Origin: SIG622 sp045604705
GTDB taxonomy: Bacteria; Bacillota; Clostridia; Oscillospirales; CAG-382
NCBI GenBank assembly: GCA_045604705.1
Contig: JAZUOO010000039.1
Location: 1-28,825, forward strand
Direction of reading: 5' to 3'
DNA length: 28,825 nucleotides
The notes under the pieces are model-generated. The model worked only from the letters and a program-made list of their open reading frames with translations, did no database searches and was not told where the DNA came from. Each line of letters starts with the position of its first letter. The first letter of the stretch is position 1. Shown here piece by piece: positions 14,832-22,059 of this stretch. Made by a program: the position numbers and the translations under genes.

Positions 14832-17006
14832 ATGAAATTTACAACAAACCTTGAGCCTTTTGCAGTAGGCTATCTAAACGCCGAATATGACGACATAGAT
14901 TACAAGGTCGCTTCCGGTATGCTTGAGCGTGCAAAGAAAATGCCTATCGTTATTCCGGAAAACTATATCTTTGCCGGCTACTTTGACAAGGAAGATCCTT
15001 GCTTTGTTACATATATCTCCGGCAGAGGCATCCATGTCGATGAAACCAAGCTTCAGAAGCGCATAGAAGCAAATCCGGACGCTGTAAAAGAGCTTACCGC
15101 TATCCGAGATGCGATGAAGAAGCTTTCCACAAATTACGTTATCCAAAACAAGATAACGGAATATGAGATGGATCTTGTAAACAACAAGGCTTGCTGGGGC
15201 GGCGGTGTCAATGACTGGGCAGGCGGTCATTCCAATCCCGATTATATGATGCGTGAGGGTACAAGCGGTATACGTGCAAAGATCGCTAAGTACAGAGAAA
15301 TCAACAAGGATAAGTCTGTGTTTTATGATGCTCTTGAAATGTGCCTTGATGCCATTGAAATTCTCGGCGAAAGATACAGAGAAAAAGCCCTTGAACTTGC
15401 AAAGAGCGCCGAGGGTGAAAGAAAAGCAAGACTTGAAAGAATGGCAAAGGCTCTTGAGGTAGTTCCCAAGGGTGCACCCCGTGACTTCTTTGAGGCTTGT
15501 CAGTCCTACTGGCTTGTATTCACCGTTGATACCATAGACTCTCCCGGTAACTTCGACCAGGTGATGATTGATTACTACAGAAAGAATGATGAAGCGGACA
15601 GACGTGACATTCTTGATAATCTCTGGCAGATGTTCTATTCGGTAAGATGCTGGAACCTCTGTATTTCCGGAAGCGATGAGAACTGGAACGACAAGACAAA
15701 CGAGCTTTCCTATGCTATACTTGAAACGGCGAAGAAGTACAAGTACAATACTCCCAACCTTACAATGAGAGTTCACAGAAACACTCCCGAAGATCTCTGG
15801 AAGCTCGCAGCGGAAACAATAGCTACAGGTATCGGAATGCCTGCAATCTACAATGACGAGGTCGTTTGCCCCGCACTTGAACGCTTCGGTATCACCCCCG
15901 AGCATTCACACAAGTACTGCATGAACGGCTGTAATCAGATCGATATTTACGGCATAAGCCACATGGGACTTGAAGATGGTGAAGTTTCTCTTGCGAAGGC
16001 TGTTGAGTTCACTCTCCGTAACGGTAAGTGTGCGATCACGGGAAAGGTACTCGGTATCAAAACCGGCGAGCCCTGGGAATATGTTTCCTACGAGGAATTC
16101 TTCAATGCTTACAAGGAGCAGGTTGAGCATCTTGCAAATTGCAGTATAAGAATGGCGAATATTTCCCAGAGAATGATGGCGAAGTACTGTCCAAATCCCC
16201 ACAGATCCAACCTTATCGAAGGCTGTATCGAAAAGGGTCTTGATATGAAGAACAAGGGTCCCATTTACGGTCACGCACAGATTCTTGCTGAGGGTATTGC
16301 AGACGCAGTTGACTCACTTGCATCTGTTAAGCACTTTGTTTATGATACAAAGAAGTATACTCTCACAGAGGTTTGCAATGCACTTGAGGCAAACTTTGAG
16401 GGCTACGATGAAATGTATCACGATTTCAAGAACTATGTGAAGTTCGGTAATGACAACGAAGAAATCGACGCAATATACAGAGCCGTAACAGAACACTACT
16501 ATACATATCTTCCCAAGCACGAAACATACAGAGGCGGACGTTTCGGCGGCGGCTGCAGTACATTTAGGAGAGCAGCAGCGTTTGGCATCATGCATGGGGC
16601 GCTTCCCAACGGCAAGAAAAAGGGCGAAACGCTCTTTGCAGACTCTATTGCGGCAACTCCCGGCTGTGATAAAAATGGACCGACAGCGGTTATCAAATCC
16701 GTTCTCAACGCAGACCAGTCATGGTGCCTGAGCGGTAACGTAATGCAGATGAAGTTCACAAAGAGCCTGTTTGCAACAGACCACGGAACGGATGCATTTA
16801 TAGCTCTTGCAAAGTCCTATTTTGCAGGCGGCGGACAGCAGCTTTCCATCAATGTTCTTTCCCGTGAAGAGCTTCTTGACGCAAAGAAGCACCCTGAAAA
16901 CCACAAGAACCTCATCGTTCGTGTCGGCGGCTACAGCGATTACTTTACAAGACTTGATGCCGGGCTTCAGGACAACGTTATTGCAAGAACAGAGATAGGG
17001 CTTTAA
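14832..17006 (+). CDS. Glycyl radical enzyme of unknown substrate
   Basis: A 724-residue oxygen-sensitive enzyme of the pyruvate formate-lyase/glycyl radical superfamily. The radical glycine is Gly700 in VRVGGYSDYF near the C-terminus, and the thiyl cysteine is Cys367 in YCMNGCNQIDIYG. Other landmarks are TPNLTMRVHRNTPEDL, GIGMPAIYNDEVV and the PNGKKKGE...GPTAVIKSV segment before the radical domain. Known eliminating members (glycerol, propanediol, choline, hydroxyproline enzymes) carry Cys-X-Glu in the active-site loop; here it is Cys-Asn-Gln, so the catalytic base is changed. It is therefore not a standard diol dehydratase, and pyruvate formate-lyase has Cys-Cys instead. The start has AAGGAGG upstream. 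No radical-SAM activase lies in the window, although activation requires one. Clustered with an iron alcohol dehydrogenase. Confidence 0.92.
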   Translation: MKFTTNLEPFAVGYLNAEYDDIDYKVASGMLERAKKMPIVIPENYIFAGYFDKEDPCFVTYISGRGIHVDETKLQKRIEANPDAVKELTAIRDAMKKLSTNYVIQNKITEYEMDLVNNKACWGGGVNDWAGGHSNPDYMMREGTSGIRAKIAKYREINKDKSVFYDALEMCLDAIEILGERYREKALELAKSAEGERKARLERMAKALEVVPKGAPRDFFEACQSYWLVFTVDTIDSPGNFDQVMIDYYRKNDEADRRDILDNLWQMFYSVRCWNLCISGSDENWNDKTNELSYAILETAKKYKYNTPNLTMRVHRNTPEDLWKLAAETIATGIGMPAIYNDEVVCPALERFGITPEHSHKYCMNGCNQIDIYGISHMGLEDGEVSLAKAVEFTLRNGKCAITGKVLGIKTGEPWEYVSYEEFFNAYKEQVEHLANCSIRMANISQRMMAKYCPNPHRSNLIEGCIEKGLDMKNKGPIYGHAQILAEGIADAVDSLASVKHFVYDTKKYTLTEVCNALEANFEGYDEMYHDFKNYVKFGNDNEEIDAIYRAVTEHYYTYLPKHETYRGGRFGGGCSTFRRAAAFGIMHGALPNGKKKGETLFADSIAATPGCDKNGPTAVIKSVLNADQSWCLSGNVMQMKFTKSLFATDHGTDAFIALAKSYFAGGGQQLSINVLSREELLDAKKHPENHKNLIVRVGGYSDYFTRLDAGLQDNVIARTEIGL

Positions 17007-17070
17007 TCTGTATTTGTATTTTCCATACGCTTTAAGACTCGTAACATAAATAATATCAAATAAAGCAAAG

Positions 17071-17101
17071 CCGAGGTTGCGTAAATGCACCTCGGTTTAA
17101 G
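17071..17101 (+). terminator. Terminator of the glycyl radical enzyme gene (probably bidirectional)
   Basis: CCGAGGTTGC (17071-17080) pairs with GCACCTCGG (17087-17095) with one bulged T, followed by TTTAAGTTTG. On the minus strand the same hairpin is followed by CTTTGCTTTATTT and may end the dGTPase-like gene. Confidence 0.75.
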
Positions 17102-17155
17102 TTTGTTAATGGTATAGATATTATTGAAAGGGCGGTAATACGTTTTTATATCACG

Positions 17156-18352
17156 CTATTCAAAATATCCATTGTAAGGAATACATATCTTACTGTCCGG
17201 AAAAAGTTTTGCATGAAGCTCAACAAAATAATCGTCTGTCATACTCGCAATATAGTCCACCACAATCTGATCCGGGTCTGTTTCTTTATATGGTACACTC
17301 CTTTTGTAATGAGAAGTATTGATAAAATCAATATGATGCCCGAAAACAGGGGAGTCGGTATTCCTGGAAACAAGATCATCAAACAGCTTCTCATAAAGCT
17401 CTCTCATCATAGGCTTTACCCGATTATCAAGAATGTCATTTACAGCATCATTGCTGTAAATAAGTGTACCGTTATCTTTCTTTGCCTTAACCAGTGCATT
17501 AAAGTGTACCTCGTCCATTTTCAGATAAGGTTTGCCGTAGCTGTTCTCAACAATGTTGACTATCAGATTATTTATAATTTCCGCATTATAAGTTCCGATT
17601 TCACTGTTTTCAAAATCTGAAGTATCAATGATACCTGCCCTTTGAGCATCCTGCCTGTCCTTGCCGAGATAGGCAATGATGTCAGATATACGCACAACGC
17701 AGCCCTCAAGGGTAGACGGAACCAGCTTTTCAATATTTTTGGTGTCAAGATAACAATCCTCAATGAGTCTGTCAAACTCACAAAAATCGGAAAGCGGTCT
17801 CGGACGGTATTCGGAAAGCTCCAGTTCTCCGTTGTGGGCGGCAATTCCGTCAAGGGTCTGAAGCGTTATGTTAAGAGGTATGATTTTATCAAGCACACGG
17901 ACGGAGTGTATATTATGTGAAAAATGCCTGCAGGTTTTTTCAAAATATATTTCGTCAAGAAATCGTTCGCCCGCATGACCGAAGGGAGTATGTCCCAAAT
18001 CATGACCGATGGCTATTGCTTCAATAAGGTCAAGATTAAGTCCGAGAGCATTTCCTATCGTTCTTCCGATTCTTGAAACAAGCTGAACATGAAGTGCACG
18101 TCTTGTAATATCATCGTTTTTGTAAAAGGAAAATACCTGGGTTTTATCCGCATATCTGTTGTAAAAAGGGCAGTGCAGTATCTTGTCTATATCCCTGATA
18201 AACGGTGTTCTTATAACACTCGGAGCGTCCTTGCCTGGTTCTCTTCTTTTGGCTTCGTTCTCATCAAAATAAAATTTCGGGGAGGTACTTATTTTTCTGT
18301 CTTTCAGAATTTTTTCCGCAAGCTCCGATGATAAACTGTTGTATTTCAGCAT
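17156..18352 (-). CDS. dGTPase-like HD-domain triphosphohydrolase
   Basis: A 398-residue cytoplasmic protein of the dGTPase (Dgt) subfamily of HD hydrolases, which cut dNTPs to the nucleoside and triphosphate. The metal site is visible: His88 in RRALHVQLVSRIGR, and the His117-Asp118 pair in IGHDLGHTPFGHAGE, with a further Asp in RISDIIAYLGKD. The N-terminal segment YNRYADKTQVF matches the family's R-L-x-x-K-T-Q-V-F region. Start 18352 has GGAGGTG upstream; an in-frame start at 18493 would run through the promoter. Likely role is dNTP pool control; some relatives restrict phages by depleting nucleotides, but nothing here points to that. Monocistronic. Confidence 0.9.
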   Translation of the reverse strand: MLKYNSLSSELAEKILKDRKISTSPKFYFDENEAKRREPGKDAPSVIRTPFIRDIDKILHCPFYNRYADKTQVFSFYKNDDITRRALHVQLVSRIGRTIGNALGLNLDLIEAIAIGHDLGHTPFGHAGERFLDEIYFEKTCRHFSHNIHSVRVLDKIIPLNITLQTLDGIAAHNGELELSEYRPRPLSDFCEFDRLIEDCYLDTKNIEKLVPSTLEGCVVRISDIIAYLGKDRQDAQRAGIIDTSDFENSEIGTYNAEIINNLIVNIVENSYGKPYLKMDEVHFNALVKAKKDNGTLIYSNDAVNDILDNRVKPMMRELYEKLFDDLVSRNTDSPVFGHHIDFINTSHYKRSVPYKETDPDQIVVDYIASMTDDYFVELHAKLFPDSKICIPYNGYFE

Positions 18353-18377
18353 TGGCTTCACCTCCGTTTTCGAGAGC

Positions 18378-18406
18378 ATTATACCATAAATTATCCCGCA
18401 TTTCAA
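18378..18406 (-). promoter_or_regulatory. Promoter of the dGTPase-like gene
   Basis: On the minus strand TTGAAA (18406-18401), 17 bases, TATAAT (18383-18378), about 25 bases before the start codon. Confidence 0.75.
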
Positions 18407-18527
18407 CCCTCTTTTTATACAAAAAATAGTTTTTGTGTTTTTTGCAGATGACGATATATATTCAAATAAAAAATCCGTTTTCTGTATATTCACCGTTAAA
18501 ATCTCGTATATTTAGTCATTTCACCTG

Positions 18528-18556
18528 TTGACAAAAGCAAAAAAAGGATGTATAAT
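18528..18556 (+). promoter_or_regulatory. Perfect-consensus promoter of the antiporter gene
   Basis: TTGACA (18528-18533), 17 bases, TATAAT (18551-18556). The short leader then contains TGTGGTG pairing with CATCACA, a seven-base hairpin with one G-U, followed by GATTTTTAATG; it may be a leader structure or a weak terminator. Confidence 0.8.
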
Positions 18557-18622
18557 ACACGTCATGTGGTGGTTTTTGCATCACAGATTTTTAATGTAAT
18601 TTTTATTTAAGGGAGTGTTATT

Positions 18623-19921
18623 ATGACTAACACATTACTTGCGGTCTCAATTGCACTGCTTGGTGGTCTTCTTATGACAAGACTGTTTAAGCCACTGAAA
18701 TTACCGGCAGTTACCGCATATCTTATTGCAGGCGTTATTGTGGGACCTTATTGCCTTGGTGCCATAGGCTTTGACAGTATAGGCTTCGGTTCAATGCAGG
18801 CTGTTCATACTCTCTCGATAGTATCCGATGTGGCTCTCGGCTTTATTGCCTTTTCAATCGGCAACGAGTTCAGACTCGAGGAGCTAAAACATACAGGCAA
18901 GCAGGCATTTACAATCGGTATTTTCCAGGCACTTGTTGCAACCCTCTTTGTTGATGTCGCACTGCTTGCTCTTATGGCTGTACTTCCCGAGGGTACACTC
19001 TCCGTTCCTCAGGCAATCACGCTCGGTGCAATAGCAACTGCAACGGCTCCTGCGGCAACTCTTATGGTTGTACGTCAGTATAAAGCAAAGGGTAAGCTTA
19101 CGGATTTGCTTCTCCCGATTGTTGCTCTTGACGATGCGGTGGGTCTTATTGTTTTTGCCGTATCCTTCGGTATTGCAAAGACGCTTATTTCAGGACAGAT
19201 TGACCTTGTTTCCATTATCGTAAATCCGATAGTTGAGATTGTTTGTTCACTTGTTCTCGGTGCAATTATGGGCTGGGTTCTCACACAGCTTGAAAAGCTC
19301 TTCAACTCCAATACAAACAGACTTAACCTTACAATTGCGGTTGTATTCCTCACAGCATCCCTTTCAATGCTGAAGTTTGAGATAGGTCCCGTTCACGTCG
19401 GCTTCTCTTCACTTCTGACTTGCATGATGCTCGGCACGGTATTCTGCAACATATGTGAGCTTTCACACGATCTTATGGCAGCATCCGACAAGTGGACATC
19501 TCCTCTCTTTGCACTGTTCTTTGTAATAAGCGGTGCAGAGCTTGAACTGAATGTATTCCTTGACTGGGCAATTGTCGTAATCGGCGTAGTATATATAGTA
19601 TTCCGTTGCTTCGGTAAGTACTTTGGTACACTTTTCAGCGCAAAGGCTACAAAGTGTTCTCCCGAAATATGCAAATACCTCGGTATAACCCTTTTCCCGC
19701 AAGCAGGTGTTGCTCTCGGAATGTGTGCAATTGCCTCCGCAGAGCTTGGTGACATAGGAACGCTGATACGCAACATTACTCTTTTTGCGGTGCTTATTTA
19801 CGAGCTTTTCGGTCCGCTACTCACACGCTGGGCACTCACAAAGGCAGGCGATATTCAGCCCATGCCCGATCATGTCAAGAATAGACGTGAGCATAAGCTT
19901 CGTGAGGCAGGAAATAAGTAA
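18623..19921 (+). CDS. Cation:proton antiporter, CPA2/Kef-type
   Basis: A 432-residue polytopic membrane protein with about 12 hydrophobic segments. The N-terminal LPAVTAYLIAGVIVGP is the classic first-segment signature of CPA2 antiporters (KefB/NapA/GerN type). The segment LLPIVALDDAVGLIVFAV contains the paired acidic residues of electrogenic exchangers. It exchanges Na+ or K+ for H+; which ion cannot be read from sequence. No C-terminal TrkA-N (NAD-binding) domain follows, so it is the short form, ending in a charged cytoplasmic tail. The start has AAGGGAG upstream. It is a single-gene unit with its own consensus promoter and terminator. Confidence 0.88.
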   Translation: MTNTLLAVSIALLGGLLMTRLFKPLKLPAVTAYLIAGVIVGPYCLGAIGFDSIGFGSMQAVHTLSIVSDVALGFIAFSIGNEFRLEELKHTGKQAFTIGIFQALVATLFVDVALLALMAVLPEGTLSVPQAITLGAIATATAPAATLMVVRQYKAKGKLTDLLLPIVALDDAVGLIVFAVSFGIAKTLISGQIDLVSIIVNPIVEIVCSLVLGAIMGWVLTQLEKLFNSNTNRLNLTIAVVFLTASLSMLKFEIGPVHVGFSSLLTCMMLGTVFCNICELSHDLMAASDKWTSPLFALFFVISGAELELNVFLDWAIVVIGVVYIVFRCFGKYFGTLFSAKATKCSPEICKYLGITLFPQAGVALGMCAIASAELGDIGTLIRNITLFAVLIYELFGPLLTRWALTKAGDIQPMPDHVKNRREHKLREAGNK

Positions 19922-19985
19922 GGTAAGAATAAATGAAAATATAGGAACCGGGAATGCAGAAAACTTCGTTTTTTAATTGATTTTA

Positions 19986-20033
19986 AATTTGCGAAGCAAA
20001 TTGTCCTTCCCTAGATCCCAATCCTTAAATCCT
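19986..20033. repeat. Short intergenic repeat, copy 2 (hairpin plus 29-base tag)
   Basis: AATTTGC-GAA-GCAAATT (19986-20002) is a perfect hairpin. After two bases comes a 29-base tag (20005-20033) containing CCCAATCCTTAAATCCT, 23 of 29 bases identical to the tag at 12177-12205. Architecture and orientation are the same, although the hairpin sequences differ. Confidence 0.55.
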
Positions 20034-20038
20034 AAAAC

Positions 20039-20080
20039 AACAACGACTGTCATTATTTGCGGCAGCCGTTGTTTTGCTTT
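20039..20080 (+). terminator. Terminator of the antiporter gene
   Basis: AACAACGACTG (20039-20049) pairs with CAGCCGTTGTT (20063-20073) with one mismatch, followed by TTGCTTT. It lies beyond the repeat copy, about 115 bases after the stop codon. Confidence 0.65.
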
Positions 20081-20212
20081 AATGTTCCCTTGGACGTAAT
20101 CATAATCGGAGTTACTTCTTTCAGAAAAAATTAATGTATTATAGCAACGGTGTCTGTTTTGTCGTGAAATTTCAGTTTCGGTTTATTTTTAGTAAAATAT
20201 AGCATAAAACTG

Positions 20213-20241
20213 TTGAAAAACACAGAGTACTGTGATATAAT
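20213..20241 (+). promoter_or_regulatory. Promoter of coaD with a dyad in the spacer
   Basis: TTGAAA (20213-20218), 17 bases, TATAAT (20236-20241). The spacer holds CACAG-AGTA-CTGTG (20221-20234), a five-base inverted repeat that could be an operator, though it may be chance. Confidence 0.7.
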
Positions 20242-20295
20242 AACATCGGAATGCTGTAAAGCACAGAAAATACAAAAGTAAAGGAGCTGCACAAA

Positions 20296-20778
20296 ATGAG
20301 CAATATAGCAATCTATCCCGGATCCTTTGATCCTTTTACAAACGGACATCTTGACATGGTAATAAAAGGCTCAAAGCTCTTTGATAAGGTTCACATAGTA
20401 ATAGGTCTTAATGTAAACAAAAAAAGAATGTACGACAGCACCCTCATGAAAGAAGCGATAGAAAAAACTCTTGCCGAAAAGAACATCACCAACTGCAGCG
20501 TATATATCTATGACGGACTTATCGCCGAATACACCAAGGAGCATAAAATCGGCTACATGATAAGAGGACTTCGTAACAACATGGACTATAACTACGAAGA
20601 AAACATAGCGGAAGTCAACAAGCTGATAGATCCGAAGCTTGAATATGTATATCTGCGTGCGGAAAACGTGGCGGTGTCCTCGTCTATGGTTAAGGAGCTG
20701 AGCCACTACGGACGTGATGTTTCAACCTATGTCCCCAAAGCCGTAATGGAGCTTATAAAGAACAATGACAACAAATAA
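20296..20778 (+). CDS. coaD: Pantetheine-phosphate adenylyltransferase
   Basis: A 160-residue cytoplasmic nucleotidyltransferase that transfers AMP from ATP to 4'-phosphopantetheine, the penultimate step of coenzyme A synthesis. The ATP-binding T-x-G-H motif lies in YPGSFDPFTNGHLDMV (Thr15 to His18). The substrate-binding loop IRGLRNNMDYNYE and the second ATP motif VSSSMVKELSHYGRDVSTYVP are intact, and the length is typical. The start has AAAGGAG upstream. The gene has its own promoter, and the only sequence downstream on this strand is the glycerate kinase remnant and the TIR gene, so those may be read through from this promoter. Confidence 0.96.
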   Translation: MSNIAIYPGSFDPFTNGHLDMVIKGSKLFDKVHIVIGLNVNKKRMYDSTLMKEAIEKTLAEKNITNCSVYIYDGLIAEYTKEHKIGYMIRGLRNNMDYNYEENIAEVNKLIDPKLEYVYLRAENVAVSSSMVKELSHYGRDVSTYVPKAVMELIKNNDNK

Positions 20779-20796
20779 TCATAGTCGGTGGGAAAC

Positions 20797-20911
20797 ATGA
20801 AAGTAACAATAACAATAGACTTCTTCAAAGAAAGCCTTACAACATTTGGGGCGGACATACAGCGAAGGGATTAAGAGAGTGTGTATAAGGCCGCAAGAGA
20901 GGTGGCAGAAT
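20797..20911 (+). pseudogene. Remnant of a glycerate kinase N-terminus, frameshifted
   Basis: ATG 20797, with GGTGGG upstream, opens MKVTITIDFFKESLTTFGADIQ and stops at 20872. This resembles the glycerate kinase N-terminus (MKIVIAPDSFKESL...). The family pattern then continues in another frame as YSEGIKRVCIRP (from about 20858), matching the helix that normally reads 'eGi.r..P'. About 35 codons with one frameshift and several divergent positions remain; no kinase sequence follows. The ribosome binding site of the TIR gene lies inside the end of the remnant. The match is from memory of the family, not from a search. Confidence 0.55.
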
Positions 20912-21856
20912 ATGAATTTAAAAAAAAAGCAACGTGCATACATCAGTTACATGAAAGCAAGCTGCGGAGAGTATGCATATGAGATATTTAAAGAGCTGCG
21001 ACATTTTGGTTACGGCGTGGTTTACGATAAGAAATCCCCGAGATCAGGTGAGTTTGACAAAAATCTGTTTCTTGCAATAAACAACTGCGAATGGTTTATT
21101 CTTGTTCTTGACAAGCACATCTTTGAAGGGTGGCAGGACGAAAAAAACTGGATTCATACTGAGGTTGCCTACGCTATCGCCGAAAAAAAGAAAATTATCT
21201 GCATAAAAAAACCGGGACTTGACGTTGATGCCGAAATTCCCGAAGAGCTTCGCGAAAAGCTGTACACATCTCACAATGAAGTAATAGAGCTTGACAAAAA
21301 GAACCCGGAAAAGACGGCACTCAAAATCCGTGAAATCTTTGAAACAGAGGGCAACATCGGCAAATTCGAGAAAACGGTAAACCGCATATTCTCCGGTATA
21401 TACCTCTGGCGTATTATTTTTTTCCCAATTCTCGGCTCGCTTATCCTGGCAGGTTATCTCTCTGACTTTTACGGCGCATATGTCTCAAAATCCAACATAG
21501 ACGCCATATATATATTTGAACGATTCGGTGTTGGCACTGTTATAGGCTTTAATCTGATGTTTGTCATTATCGGTACACTCCTTTGCGGAATCTTCATGTA
21601 CATTACAAAGCAGATTGTAAAAATGGAGATTATTCCGCTGTTCCTGTCTGATGTTGCAGGTGTCATAGTCATATCAATGGTGGCAAGAAAGATAGTGAGT
21701 ATTGTATTCAAGCTTGAAAAGGCGAGATACTGGACATCCTCCATGGGACTTGCCGTATGGTCTGTGTGTGAGCAAACGGCAGTGTATATGGTGGTTAGTA
21801 CAATAGTAATACAGATTTTGCTTTATTTTTTCAAAAGAAGCAAGGATTTTGTATAA
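20912..21856 (+). CDS. TIR-domain protein with four membrane segments
   Basis: A 314-residue protein. Residues about 8-140 form a TIR-like fold: RAYISYMK (strand A), FGYGVVYDKKSPRSGEF (strand B and BB loop), AINNCEWFILVLDKHIF (strand C), and NWIHTEVAYAIAEKKKIICI, in which Trp80-x3-Glu84 fits the W-x-x-x-E site of NAD-consuming bacterial TIRs. The C-terminal half has about four hydrophobic segments near 165-183, 206-230, 240-262 and 285-306, so the TIR domain would face the cytoplasm. TIR effectors in several anti-phage systems deplete NAD+ or make signal nucleotides; a membrane-tethered TIR could do likewise or act as a scaffold. Start 20912 has GAGAGGTGG upstream. An in-frame TTG at 20846 would add 22 residues derived from the glycerate kinase remnant. 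No partner gene is adjacent; function is inference. Confidence 0.75.
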   Translation: MNLKKKQRAYISYMKASCGEYAYEIFKELRHFGYGVVYDKKSPRSGEFDKNLFLAINNCEWFILVLDKHIFEGWQDEKNWIHTEVAYAIAEKKKIICIKKPGLDVDAEIPEELREKLYTSHNEVIELDKKNPEKTALKIREIFETEGNIGKFEKTVNRIFSGIYLWRIIFFPILGSLILAGYLSDFYGAYVSKSNIDAIYIFERFGVGTVIGFNLMFVIIGTLLCGIFMYITKQIVKMEIIPLFLSDVAGVIVISMVARKIVSIVFKLEKARYWTSSMGLAVWSVCEQTAVYMVVSTIVIQILLYFFKRSKDFV

Positions 21857-21897
21857 AGAAACCCGATACAGTGAAAAATTGACAATGCGGTTTCTTT
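21855..21897. promoter_or_regulatory. Perfect 9-bp inverted repeat straddling the transporter promoter
   Basis: AAAGAAACC (21855-21863) and GGTTTCTTT (21889-21897) are exact complements 25 bases apart. The right arm lies between the -35 and -10 hexamers of the transporter promoter and the left arm begins at the TIR stop codon. It could be an operator, or a terminator of the TIR gene. Confidence 0.5.
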
Positions 21898-21907
21898 ATG
21901 CTATAAT
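21879..21907 (+). promoter_or_regulatory. Perfect-consensus promoter of the NSS transporter gene
   Basis: TTGACA (21879-21884), 17 bases, TATAAT (21902-21907). Transcription would begin near 21914, leaving a leader of about 145 bases before the ATG at 22060. Confidence 0.8.
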
Positions 21908-21953
21908 TATAAAAAGTGTTCATCACTATTATAGTATATTTGAAAGGACAGGG

Positions 21954-22008
21954 TGACATCAATTTTCCAAAAATAGGCTAATTCGAATTTTTGGACATAT
22001 TGAGGTCA
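21954..22008 (+). promoter_or_regulatory. Stem-loop in the transporter leader
   Basis: TGACATCAAT (21954-21963) pairs with ATTGAGGTCA (21999-22008) with one A-G mismatch; after a small internal loop CCAAAAAT (21967-21974) pairs exactly with ATTTTTGG (21987-21994) around a 12-base loop. No T-run follows, so it is not a terminator. I do not recognise a riboswitch class. Confidence 0.5.
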
Positions 22009-22059
22009 TAATTGTGTGTATAATTGAATTAACTCATATTACATTTTTTGGAGGATTTT

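Noticed and set aside
14832..17006. Pyruvate formate-lyase or propanediol dehydratase annotation
   Set aside because: The active-site loop is Cys-Asn-Gln rather than Cys-Cys or Cys-X-Glu, and no activase or shell genes are adjacent.
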